64,000 bases of DNA from the NCBI GenBank assembly GCA_910589415.1, contig OU342634.1, positions 45,187,723-45,251,722 on the forward strand, given 5' to 3'. Made by a program: the position numbers and the translations under genes. Below, piece after piece: positions 1 through 13,300 of this stretch (positions are counted from its first letter, which is position 1; every line of letters begins with the position of its first letter). Origin of the DNA: Malachius bipustulatus (Eukaryota > Arthropoda > Insecta > Coleoptera > Melyridae). Below the pieces are notes generated by a model that had not been told where the DNA came from, ran no database searches, and saw only the letters and a program-made list of their open reading frames with translations.

Positions 1-1637
1 GTTTCTCATCCAATCAATGCATGCAATATTTTATTACAGGTGTCTGAAACCAAATCGAACACTCATAAGGGTAAAAAAGTCATGCTAATAATAACTAATG
101 TTTAAATTATTAGCTTCAACAAAATCAATTTCGGTACAAAAATATGGGTCCTACAATATTATAACACAAACCGTTGGCCATGAATATTTTTTTGTTCACC
201 TTAATAAAAAAATCCCAAGAGGTCAATAACTTGACATAACTTGACACTAGGTATAAGCAAGCAAAGGACTCGGACTCGTAATATTTTTTCATTCTTATCA
301 ATCACTACTTTGATAGCAATTTCATTACCAAAAATTAAAATGTTCAGTGATAACTATTGAAGATAAAACAGATTTATAATGGGCTCGAATTATACACTAT
401 CAAGGCACTGTAAGACTTATAAATATTAATTACGTTATGTGGTTACAGGGACAGTATTAATATTTTATCACGATCATCATATAAAAAAAGACAATTAAAT
501 AAACTGAAGATTGATCCTATAAACATAGTGATGGGGAAGAGGTTTCATGCAGTGTATTGTGTCAAAATATTAAGCTGTCATAAAATTTATTCCATTCTGG
601 GTAAGGAAAAGTATTTTAAATTCAATAATAAGACTACTAACCTTGTTAGCGTAACATGTTTACCAGTTATTCAATGTCATGATCCAGCTACATAATTTCC
701 GTTTGCACGTAATGTTTTAAAAATAAACGCCTATTAATTTTCAGGAAAAATAGTTTTATTTTTGATTTCAAATAATTGTTTCCTGCAGATACTTCATCAT
801 ATCAGCATATAATAAGTTTGTAGCAAAAAATGTTAAACTATATATTGGAACCTCCTTCTCACCTATCATGGCTTACATCGGCTAAATATTCCTGAAAATG
901 TTTGATACGTTTTGTAAGCCATTAAAAAAAAACATTTACTTAATAACAATAATTTGTCTACACAATTAAACCATAAATAATATTGATAATCATAGGGAAG
1001 TACACTCAGTATAGAGATATTTCACCGTCACAGTGGCTGTTATCACATTTTCACTAGCTAAAACCTAATAAGAAACACCTAAATTAAGATAAACAAAAAA
1101 AAAAAAAAAATTAATCGCTAAAAGAAGCACTTTATATATATTTTTTGTAAATGATAATAATAATAATAATTATATAAAAGGTAGCACACAATATTCCGAA
1201 TTATACAAGATTATATACAATACCTGTTGTAGTATTTATTTACAAAGTACACTTCGGTGTTATTTATTAATAAATAATTTGACTCAGTCACTTTTTATAA
1301 TTCAACTAAGTACATACACACTACCTACCTACCTACCGAAAAAATAAAAATAAAACCAATTATAATTTTACTAAAAAATGATGTAAAATCATCTGGAAGG
1401 GCATACAACCAACATTCCTAAAACTGTTCAAAAAAAGAAAGGAAAATAAAACGTATTAAGTATTGGAAGACTCTATATGTAAAAATTGAGCTTGTATTGT
1501 TATCATTATTTGTTGTAGCTATCTTTCAACAGCACACCGATTCATTTCATTAAGTTAACTTTACCTAAAAGGAACTGGGTTCAAACTGGGTCAAAAAAAA
1601 GCTGGAGGGATCAACTAACAATAAACGGGTCATAAGT

Positions 1638-1664
1638 ACTAGTGCTAGTGCTAGTGCTAGTGTT
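1638..1664. repeat. Short tandem repeat, unit AGTGCT
   Basis: Four near-perfect copies of a six-base unit (AGTGCTAGTGCT...). A microsatellite with no gene nearby. Confidence 0.8.
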
Positions 1665-2077
1665 ACTCACATAAGTACACTTTGAAGATCAATGCTGAAA
1701 GCAGCTACAAAATGAATGACCTACAATAAAGGAGATCTCATCACCTAAAAATAAGTTCAAAAATGTTTCTTCAATGCTTAGACTGTACGCAAGTAATGGA
1801 TGAAAACAACAAACTAATTTATTATGTCAAAAGTAGGTAGATTAGATATAATTTTCACTTTTTATGATATGGTAGCAATACGGTGACTCCATACTACTAT
1901 AAGCACAGTGGTGACAAATTGGAGACGAATACATAAATACGATTTTATATTATTTTTTTATTTAGAAAGAGACCTAAAGGAAAAAGACGACACTATTATC
2001 ACCAGCACCACTGTGTTGGTGTTGTATAGAGCCACTACTGTAGGTAGCAATAAAAATAATTATACTGCATGAGATAT

Positions 2078-2664
2078 ACAGGGCGTTTCATTACATGTAT
2101 CAGAAAATTAAAGGTGTGATTCTCTGCCTTGTTATAGGAAAAAAAGTTCCTATTAACAAGGGTCCGCAAAAGTACCGTTTTCGAGATACATTTCGAGAGT
2201 CAAAATAATGTTTTTCCAGTTTTTTGATGATATCTCAGGAACCGTTTGAGATAGGATCAGAAACCAGCTTTTCTACGCATCTTGGCACTAATATTATCTA
2301 CTTTTTGAGGACTGATTGGATTTTTTTATGTGGCTGTGAAACAAATCACAAAAAATTATTTAAAACAAGTAATGATTTTATTCTCAACAAAACAGTTCAA
2401 CTTGAAGCTTTTGACCAAAGGGCACCTCTATTATGTAGAAAATATTGACAGTTTTAAACGTGCTTTCACAATGATGCCAATTTTCCCAGTGTTGTAGAAA
2501 TTAGGAGCAAGACAATTTCAAGCAACCCTAAAATCCGCCACTGGCATATGAAAAAATTCAGTTTGCATTAAAAAGTAGCTAATATATTAAGTAAGTTGTT
2601 TGCAAAAATTAAGTTTTATATCTCAAACGGTTCCTGCTGACACATGTTTTGAAATACCCTGTGT
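2078..2664. repeat. Inverted-repeat (MITE-like) element, about 590 bp
   Basis: The left end ACAGGGCGTTTCATTACATG is matched in inverted orientation by the right end (reverse complement ACAGGGTATTTCAAAACATG). Inner arms continue the match (GGAACCGTTTGAGATA on one side, TATCTCAAACGGTTCC on the other). No transposase frame. Confidence 0.65.
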
Positions 2665-3259
2665 TAATAATTGATGTCCTAAAAAAACACGATTGCCTTT
2701 TAAAAAATTAACAATTTTAAATAAGAAGAATTATCTAGTTTAAGCATTTAGAATACTTAGAACTCGATATATAAATCCTTGTATTATTAAATGTGTCAAG
2801 TTGATAAATAATAAGCAATGTTTAGAAATAAATATTAGTGCTTCTCGTTATATGTATAAATAATAGTTCCAAGTTTTTAATTGTAAATAAATAATTAGCC
2901 TAGTGTATAGTGTGTAAAATAACTATACTTCTCTATAATAAATAATTTATAAATTGAGTCTGAATTAACTTTATAGACGAATCTTTCAAATATAAATTCG
3001 TTGAATTATTTAATATTTTCAATCTAAAAATGTTCAATTTTATAAGTAATAATATGACATCATAATAATCAAACTATTTATTTAGTCAATTTGCAAGGTT
3101 ACCAGCTGAAAACCCCTGCACATTGTCTTGATTTAAGATTTTAATCACTGACACTATCGAATTTATTGACAAAAAGACTACTGAGACTGCACACTTCCAG
3201 TAGTTGTCATTGGCCCCCTATATTTTGTTTATCGTTAAACGAAATACATTGAATTAATA

Positions 3260-3433
3260 ACAGCCAGTCTTACAAAGGCCATTAAGCTAAAGAGCAGATT
3301 TCTTATGTCATTTTTAAAGCCAATATAGACGTTAAATAACTTTTATCACCATTTTTGTAATCTTTTTCTAGGCGTTTTTAACAGCCCCAGAAATCTGCCC
3401 ATTAACTTAATGAGCCTTTATAATACTGGCTGT
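3260..3433. repeat. MITE family A, copy 1
   Basis: A 174-bp inverted repeat with ends ACAGCCAGT...ACTGGCTGT and the inner block ATTAAGCTAAAGAGCAGATT mirrored by AAATCTGCCCATTAACTTAA. The same block occurs at 32930-33150 and 35334-36362. Confidence 0.75.
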
Positions 3434-4006
3434 AAGTCTGATAAAGTGAGATAAGTGAGACTCACAATAAAAGTAAGTGATAATAAACAAAGCGACTGTA
3501 AAGAGTAGAAGGAAATAATAAAAGTACATAGTACCTAGGTGATAGAATAGTTTTTTGAAATAATTGAAAACGTAGAGCAGTATCAAGCTACAAAATGAAA
3601 ATTCAAATTTTGATGAGTCATTATTACTAGTTCTAAATAGGCATAAAATCTATATTAATATGAGCTGAAGAAAATTGGTTGTGGTAATTAATTTTGAAGA
3701 GCAACAATAAAATCCTGTAGAATTTAAGGGCCCTTTTTGTCCTTGCAGGAATCTTATTGTTCAGTAAGTTACAATTCAGAGAATTTGAATGATTTATAAC
3801 CCAAAACCAGTTTGATTAAAAGGAGTTAAGTAACCTCTTGGATATGTCTATGAACACATTCAATTTCTGTATTAATCTCTTACATTTTCATGGTCTATCA
3901 TTGAAGAAACACCCCCAAAACTCACACGCAATACTTTATAGATGAGGTAAAACTAAATCTCTTACGATTTACAACAAAAATGAAACCTAAAACAGCACCG
4001 CTACGA

Positions 4007-4361
4007 TCAGTCGCCCTTCGGTTGTTTACCTTTCTTCGAGAAAGTGAACAATTTCCGTTTCTTCTTCTTGATCTCGTCTTCTACCAGCGAGGAGTCCGTG
4101 GAGCAGATGTCGTCCTCTATGGAGACGGACGGCTGCTCCTTGATTGGCAAATGAGAGAGAGGTTTGGCAGCTTTGACGGGATGGTCCAAGGACGTATCGG
4201 ACTGGGAAGGCTTGGGCCTGACTATTTCGGGAATGCCCATCATGACGTCTTGGGAGACGGAACGCAACATGGGTTTCAGGGTCGGCAGGTTGTTATTGCT
4301 GACGCTCTTCGGGGACGTTAAACGGGTGAGGCGTGCTGAGGGTTCTTCTGGTATTACCGGC
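4007..4361 (-). CDS. Stim: Stim coding exon 10 (C-terminal tail with polybasic end)
   Basis: Encodes the Pro/Ser-rich tail (PVIPEEPSARL onward) and ends KKKKRKLFTFSKKGKQPKGD then stop. A terminal lysine-rich stretch is the phosphoinositide-binding anchor in STIM1. No S/T-x-I-P EB1 motif is visible in this exon. Confidence 0.93.
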
Positions 4362-7300
4362 CTGGAAATAGAGAGCAATGTTAGAGGTTTTATTGACGGA
4401 TTGTATTATATGCAACTGAACACAATAATTAATGCTTTGTAAATGTTTTTAGCTGTATTTTTCATTCATTTGTGATAGTTAACATTATACACTGTTTAAG
4501 ATAAAATGAACAGCATGAGGATCTTGTAAACTATCAGAAATACAAGGGTCTGTTAATTTACAAAGAAAAAAAGCGCAATTTTATAGATTTAAGAATCTGA
4601 AAGAAAATTTTGGATAATTTTTTTAGGTCTAACAAAAATTTAAAATATAACTTGAACCACAATCTTCTGATTGAAAGTTAAATGTTCAGTCAGTACACCT
4701 ATCCAGCTATTACTACAGAGATTGTGGATTTTGTGAGCAGAAGTTACGAAAATACAAATTAAAATATTAAGTTTATGTATTTCGAATTGCCCTCATAAGT
4801 ATTAAGAAATTGCTTACTAGTTGTTTCTTGTTTCTATTCCTTGAAACTTAACTTTTGAAAAACCCTTCCTTATCGACCGCCCATGCTTTAAAATAAATCT
4901 GTGTGCCAAAAATCAGCTTTTAATGTCAAGCAATTTGAGCTGAGCTTGATAGGTGAGTCAGTCACCAACCAATTTTATACAGGGTAGCTGATAAATATGG
5001 AACAAAGGCTGTGTTGCCAGAACGGTTAAACATATCGCTCTGAAAATTTCAGGGGTCAAATCTGACAACATTGCACATCTTTTGACATAAAAAAGTTTTT
5101 TTTATGCGAAGATGGGTCCATCATTTGAAAAGTCTATTCATTGTTTATACAAAAATGATTTTGTTTCCAAATTTATTGCAAAAATTAATATAAAAAATAA
5201 ACTGATTCATCTGATTCAGGAAATTCAATACAATACACTACAAACTTGAGTAATGCTGTTCAATTTTTGGTGTTGTGAAGAACATACAAAAAATCATGAA
5301 TCTAGTGTAGATGTTCAAAATGCTCGCCTTGCAGATCTTTGCAATATCCTAATAAAAAATCTTTCCAATGTAATTTTTTTTTCAATAAAATTGAAAACAA
5401 TACCATTTTTGTATAGACAATGAATAGACTTTTCAAATGATGAAACAAATGACCTATCTTCTCGTTAAAAAAAAATTACTGTGTTGTAAAAGTATTCAGA
5501 ATTTTTTTTGTGTCAAAAGATGTGCAATGTTGTCAGAATGCAATGAAATTTTCACAGTGATATGCTAAACCGTTCTGGCTACACAGCCTTGGTTCCATAC
5601 TTTTCAGCTACCCTGTTTATTAGTACAAGTAGATTAGATTTTGTATAGTTTCCTTCAATTTATAATATTACACATTAGTAAAAATGAGCTATGTCTTGAA
5701 ACAACCAGATAGTGTTCAGAAATGAATGGTAATTATGGAGATCATTGGATTTTTGTAATATTAGCGATGTTTAAAAGTAAGCGTGTCAAAAAGTCTGTCA
5801 AACAATCTTTGCACACTGCTATCTTAATGTAGAGATAACTAAAGTTATTATTTAATCTTGAATATCTTTGACAACTTGAATTGTCTTACGGTCTAAAATC
5901 AACCAAGTTTCTAATAAATAATTCAAAAATCATTTGAATATTGCAAAGCAATACCTTTTTGTTTTAGATTGAACAAACACTATCTACCACTCATCTTGCT
6001 GAAGGCTTTTTTGAAATTGATATGACAAAAATATCTAACGTTTTAGTTATCAAAAATAATTCCTAAGAACAGCATCTGATCTAACTTGGCTTTTCTTGCA
6101 GCTTCACCCTCCAATAACATAAATAATAATAATCACATAATAATTGAAAAAATTAAAAAGTTCCTGGATACCTCCAAGTTTAAATTAAATAAAATGTTGC
6201 CGTTATTTATCCCAGAAAAGAAATTAAGCCTTCACAGAAGGATGACATTGAATTTGAGCAAGCACATTTCTGGTTGAAGCTCATAGAACATTCAAGTCTT
6301 AAAAATTGTGAAGTTCACCAGGTCTATAAATCCAATGAGCTTCAACAGGAAAATATTTCTTTTTCAATATAATTAAATTATTTTTGTTCAAATATTTACT
6401 AATACTACAGTACACAACAGCATAATATATTACTTACACTTCCCCTCCGACAGAAAACTGAACTGAATTCGGTCCTTGAATTTTCGAATCCACATTCGAA
6501 GAATCTTCATCCTGTCTGCTAACTTCACTTCCGGAGGAATCGCCTTCTTTATTTTGATTAACGTGTGTCGATTCGAAACCTATATAAATATTTATTTCAT
6601 CTTAACATTAATTCACATTGCAGGTATAAAAGCATTGCGTGTGTAAAATATTTTAATATTTGGTTCCATCCTCTTCCAGTAATCAACCAACACCGACATT
6701 TGTTAGTCTACCAAAAACTTATAATCAATCATAATATAACAACAGTTCATGATTATGCAAGTAGTGCAAAGTTATTGTTCCAAGTAAATAATTGTTCCAT
6801 GCATAGTTTCAAGAAAAAATCAACTTGCTTACCTTCTCGTAAACGATAAATCACATGCCGTGCAGTGAGTGCAGTAGTGCATTGTAAAAACAAAGGAAGA
6901 GGACTTGAAAATATTAAACAAAAAGGGTGATCTAGATATATCTTAATATATTAAACTTATTACCTACAAATCAATAATAAAGCATGCTCAACTCAAAGGA
7001 GTATCTACAAAACAAAAGAAATACTTAATACATTACTGGAATAAAGATCTATAATAATAAAATAAATGTTCAGATCTAAACAATACCGATACACAGAGTA
7101 ATTCAAATCAAACTGGTTGAAATCATACGACATCCCAGCAATAATTATTGTTATTACTCTAATTAGAAGACAAAAAAAAAATCTACAGTGAATACAAAAA
7201 AATATAAAGTGGATGAACAACTGCTCAATAAACAAACAATCGGACAAACAAAGACACACTGAACACAGAACGTTTTTAGACTTGGCTGCACATAAGTCGA

Positions 7301-10300
7301 GGGTGTAGGGTCAAAGCAAAGCTGTACGATTATTTTATGTAAGAATTTTTGACATGTAATAAAAAACTTTGCTCTGTCTGATAGGTTTCTGCTAAAAAAC
7401 AATTTTTAAAGTCCAGATAATAGTCACGTAAATATGTTCCCCTTCTCATCTTCATATTATTTTTTAAAGGATGATTAGGAAAGTCCAATTTAAACCCAAA
7501 AAATTTTAGTATTTTTTTAAGGTAACAATAATTATTTAAATTTTGAATCAAGAGGTTACATTAGACAGGAACCCTCTAATATAAAAGAAGACAGTTTTCA
7601 AGTAAATATGTTGGCATTCTCATACCCATATCTATCACAGGATGATAGGCACAATGTTATCACTTTGCCCTAATTTACCCCAAAAACAATAACTTCAATA
7701 ATATAATAATTATTTAAGCCATTTAGTCATCAAGTCACTTTAAATTATAAATTCATCTCTACATTATCTTCTTTCTTCTTATTATTGTCTTGTAGGCATT
7801 GACCAGTCATTAATGTAGATTTCATAGTGTTGCAAAACTCACTATTGTGTTAATTGTGTATCTATGCATTAAGAAATATTGTAAGTGTTACAGTTCCTAA
7901 GATCTTTAACTGTAAAATTATCGACTTACTGTCATATTACTAATATGATATTATTCAATTGATTATTTGCTGTAATAGTAACAACTTACATCTTTGTTCT
8001 GTTCGTATTGTTAAAAAAACAATGTTAAATTTGTTCAATGTGGCATTATACGCATGTGTGTGAACTGTTAAAATAATTATTTGTTTTGTTTGAGCTACCG
8101 GTTGCTAAGTACCCTTTTGATTTTATTATTAAAAGGGTGACAATAAAGTTAATAATATTCAAAATAAACCCCACAATACTGAGATATCGTATGAAAACAA
8201 CCAATTCACGTTTTGTATAATATATACATAAGTACAATAAAATTAAGTCAAAAAATAAATATAATAATACTAACAATGTCAGGTTAGGTTAGCTCTAAAG
8301 AAATCATTTATAAGGAACCAAATATCAAAAATTATTGCTTACAATTCATTATAAAGTCATATAAAAAATATACTTTGTAAGACTTTAAGTACTGACTGGT
8401 ACATCTACATATCAACCGTCTCATGACTATAACGACAAAAAATAGACTAGAGAGAGAATCCACGAACAGTAATAAGGTACATTTCAGGAGAGAAAGAGAC
8501 CTAAACACTCAACTCAATACACAACTAATGCTTTAATAAAGATAACGATTAGAGAGAAGTATCTAAAATAACAGAGAGCTCAAAATACCATTCAGATCAT
8601 TAACGCAGAGCAAAATTTGATAATATTAAAAATCAAAATACCGATTTGGTTTAGTAAAAAGCAACAAACAATTTTTTCATTATTAGTAGACACGAGAAAA
8701 TTAAAATCACAATCAATCCAAGATACCATTAATTCCCATCACGAGATGGTTGATTTTCGTTACTAACCTAATCCAACGGAATTACTAACATACTAACATA
8801 CAAAAAAAAAACTAAAAAAATCATAAAGCAATTAATACAATTAAACTACTCTTGTGAGTGGCTCTTTCGTCTAATCGGAATTATCATGGGAATCATCATC
8901 AAACGAACACTGCTTACCTTGATGCATGCTATAGATGGATCCTGTATCGTCGTCCAGATCGTCTTGGCTACTCAAACGACCAACTGCAGGAGAAAGTAAA
9001 AAAATTAGAAAAATATTTTACAATTACAATTGCATCTGGCAGCATTGGTTACATTTTTTCAACAAGATTTTCGAGGTTAGATTTAAATCGAAAGCACGTA
9101 CCTTTGAAGCCAAGACTGCGTCCGTTGTTCGGATTTCTGTAGAGTGCGTTCTCTAAGAACTGCAGCCCGTTGTTGTTCATTATATTGAAGCCGCAGAGAT
9201 GCTCAATCTGTTTCCAGCGGTAGACACGTTCCTGCAGTTCCTGGGTGACGTCCTGTAGGGCAGTTCTCGCTTCGACGATGCTGCGATCGACGTCGTCTAT
9301 CGACTTCCCGTGGGTAGAAACGAACGCGCCCACCAGACTGGATCGTTTCTTGCGCAGCTTTTCGCACTGAGAAAAGCAGATTTCGTTCAACAATCGGTCA
9401 AACAAACAATGAGACAAAGAAACACTCAACACAACGTTTTTTAGACTTGGTTGTATGTACATAAGTTACGAGGGTAGGGTCAAGATTATAAAAAAGGTCA
9501 AGGTATGTGAAGAATGTTTTGTCGGGTAATACGATGTGTCTCACTTTGCTCTGACTTATTTGTTCCTGTTAAACCACAATTTTTTAAATTTCAGACGTTC
9601 TCATATTCATTATCTTTTACAGGAAAGATAGGCTGGATAGGCTAAAGGAATGTTAAAAATTTTAGTATACATTTTGAGAAATTTTCATTTTTTCCATCTC
9701 ATTCACGTATCTTTTAAAGGATGATAGGCAGAAAGTTATCCCTTTGTTCAAATTCCCCCCCCAAAACATTTAGTATCATTTTTTCAGGAACCACAATATT
9801 TTTTAATTCTGGATCAACATGACACATTAGATAGAATCCAATATAAAAGAAGACGATTGTCAAGTGAATATAATGACATTCTCAACCCTATATATTTTAA
9901 AAGCTGATAGGCAGAAAGTCCCTATGTCCCTTTGTCCAATTTCGCCCCCAAAACTTTTAGTATCATTTTTTCAGGAACCACAATATTTTTTAATTCTGAA
10001 GCAACAGGACACATTAGACAAGAATGCTCCTGCAGAAAAGAAAACAGTGGTACAAATAAGCTGCAATGAGATGGAAACCAACCATAGATAAAAAATAGAG
10101 GTAAGAATCTTAACGTACCACAAAGCAAGCGGTCATGAAAAAATTAGAATCTTTACAGATTACAAGGTGAAAGATTACAAGATAAATTGTAACTTACTGC
10201 TTCTCTGGCTTGTTGTAGTTGTTTTTCCGCGAGCACCTTCTTCTTGATGTACGATTTATGTTCGATTTCATGTGTCAATTGGAGCCACTGCTGTAGACCC

Positions 10301-13300
10301 GGCGGAGGTGACCAGCACCTATCTTTCAATTCACCTTCAGCTATCTGCAGTTCGGTTCTTAGCATCTAAAAATAAAGAAGGAACAGCTTCTTATTGCGAT
10401 GCAAAGTATTCCGATTCAGATTTACGACCAAAAAAATGAAGACGTATGTTTCAAAATGTATAAAAATGTCAATTTTCGAGCAAACTCACCAACTTCATTA
10501 CGGAATATTCAGTTTTCGGAAGTCATAAGTTTTCGAGAGTTATTTATTACAACGGTGAAGTTTGGTTTACTTTGCCGGTATACAAACATCTATTATTTTA
10601 CACCGAACCGCGCGAGTTACTTTAGAATTTTATGTAGTTTATTATTCTGATGATGAAACATTAATAAACAGAATTTCACCGACACTTATTATCCCGTATT
10701 TTTATCTCAAACGTTAGCCTATATTTCTTTCTTTGCATCATGTTACCTGTCAATAATTTTACAAAAATAGATAAAAAAATATACTTCGAAACACAAGTGG
10801 GACAAAAAAGACATGACGAAAACAAAAACTTGACTTAGGTATCACCATCCCCAACTAATTTATTTTTTTGCACAAATACTGAAGTGAGCTAAAATATAAA
10901 AAATTCAAAAAGTGATAGAATTCTTATCAGAGTACGAAGCGGAAGACTGGTAAGAAGGCAGGGTACCTGGTACCTGAGTACGAAAACTGGATCTAAAATC
11001 GGACATTCAAGAACCCCATATTGGGGGGATGGGGAATGAAATAATGTACCAGAATGATCAAAAATATTGAAAAATTGTAGTAACTCGATATTACTACAAG
11101 AATAGTATACATGTTGGAATTATTTATGAACAGAGATTGTGAAATATATTCTTTTTCTTCTTACAATCGCATGAATTCTGGCCCTGTTAGGTTCTGGAAT
11201 GTTCACAAAAATTCAGTTTGTGACACCGACACATGACATTAGGGGAAACGTCATTCTAGAATGTCACTGTCAGAATAGGCTGGGATGTTATCAAAGACTC
11301 AGTTGGAGGCTAGAGACAGAAGGCCAAGTATCCGAGTAGACAAACAAAATTTTGTATTAGTAGAATTATTGTGCAAGTGTATATAAGAGATTAAGAAGAA
11401 GTGATTATTTTATTTGAAGGTTATCATTGTTATTGTAAAATATAGACTGGGAAAGAATTGTTATAAATTGTTTTAAATAATTTTAAGATAGCCACAACCG
11501 GGTCAGGGAAATCATAATGGGTTATATTATTTGCAGAGATCCCTGTTAATGACAATGTCAGTATAAATAAAAAGCCAAATTCGCAAACCCACCAATAAAA
11601 TTCAGACCTTATATGAGTCGAGTTAGGGGTTAGCTCTAAACAGTCAAAGAATACACTTTCCGGGGCTATTTGTCCCTTAATCATCAAGTCTCACAGAACA
11701 TGAACATAGGTTACGTTACCCATTTTTCCATATCACTCACCTCGATTTCAGCCTTCAACTGTGAAACTTCCAGGTCCGAATAGCAGGTGGGTAAAGTTCC
11801 GATTTCGCCGGTCTGTAATTTCTTCTCCAGGTCCTCCTTCTCGGAGATCACGGATTCCTGCACTTGTTTCGCTTCTTCCAGTTCTTTCTGTAGATTTTCC
11901 AAGGCACGTTCGGCGTTCTGCAGGCTATCCATGTCCCGATTCATCCTGTTCAGGTGATTGCGAAATTTTTTGTTCTGTTGAACGGCGTACCAAATACCGA
12001 ATCCGGCGGCGATCGTTAGAAATATCAATGTCAAGTCTTTCCAGTTATGCAGATCACCTGTTCAGAGAGATACGAGCGTTAGAGAGACGTTCTAAGAAAA
12101 TAAGTTCTCAGTAGTGGTACCTTTTGGGGGGCCGAATAAAACGACGTCCATTGCTTTGAGCGAAATTTTTTGCTTGTGTATCGGATCTTTGATTCCCAAG
12201 GCACTTAAATAGTGCATATTATTAGCGGCTAGCCTAAAAATTCAAACGGATGAGTATAGGATCACATTATTCTCTCGCTTTAAATATTTCCCTTTTTTAT
12301 AATAAGGTTATAAGATAATAAATTTCTACTACATATTATTTATGGATTCTACTAAAAATGAAGCCATTATTTACTCATAAGCAGTGTCATAGATATTTAC
12401 AGCATTACATAATGTAATTATCGGTTAGCTTATTGTAATTTTGATCACATCTAATTCTTGGCAAAGCGTGAAATCTGAGCTTCCTGAATGAATTAAAATT
12501 AAATGGCGATTCTTTCCTCTACCCGAGCAACATAAATCGTTACCTAGCAATAAGCGGGAAAATTAATTACAGTCGAATGTAATCAAAGTAATAACTATAA
12601 GTAATAAAATAATAATTATTATTAAACATCCAAGTAGACTAAAAACAAACATGCATTATGAGGATGTGGATAAATAATGGGTGTGCTTGAACTAGACCTC
12701 ATTGCCAAAGTAAATAAACACTAGGTAGCATTTTATGATCACATCAAGGCAACCATTTCCTACACAAACAATTTATTAGGTATTAGAGAAATATTTATAA
12801 GATTTTTACGGGCATCAATCTTTCCATCTTTGTTCTCTCGATCATAATTAAAAAATAATTTTTTCCGAACAGTGGACGACTTCAATGAAAATACATTAGG
12901 GGAGATTCCAGGGATTTTAGTCAGCTTCAAATTTTGCTCCTTGGTTTTCTAATGATTATTTTTGAACCAGAACTTGAAATAATTATTTTAGTGATCACCT
13001 TTTTTAATGGATTTAAATAATTCTTAAACAAAATTACCTTAAGCTATGACATAATCAGTTTGATATAAGGTTTATACAAAAAAGAGCAAAATATGTTCAG
13101 TGAGTAGGTATTATAGCACGAATTAATTAATTTTACTTTTTTCCCAATCACTAAACGAATAAAATAAACATCCTTGTTAAAGATTTTAGCCTTCACATGG
13201 AAGATTGTTTTAGGACTTGTAAAAAATGGTTCGGTGATGAAATCTTTGGCAGTTTGGGAGCAAAGCCCGAGATTGAATAATGATGATGGGGTTTTAATCA

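Larger units (their letters stand above)
1..4006. other. AT-rich region downstream of Stim, no gene recognised
   Basis: Only short, unconvincing open frames. It should hold the Stim 3' UTR at its right end; TTTATT (AATAAA on the minus strand) occurs near 3077 and 3162 but neither can be singled out. Contains an inverted-repeat element at about 2078-2664, another at 3260-3433, a (TAGTGC)n run near 1640, a CCTA run near 1321 and a poly-A run near 1096. Confidence 0.6.

Noticed and set aside
6438..6579. Alternative open frame through Stim exon 9 (KIKKAIPPEVKLADRM...)
   Set aside because: After splicing it runs into a stop at the start of exon 10, whereas the chosen frame continues for 118 codons.
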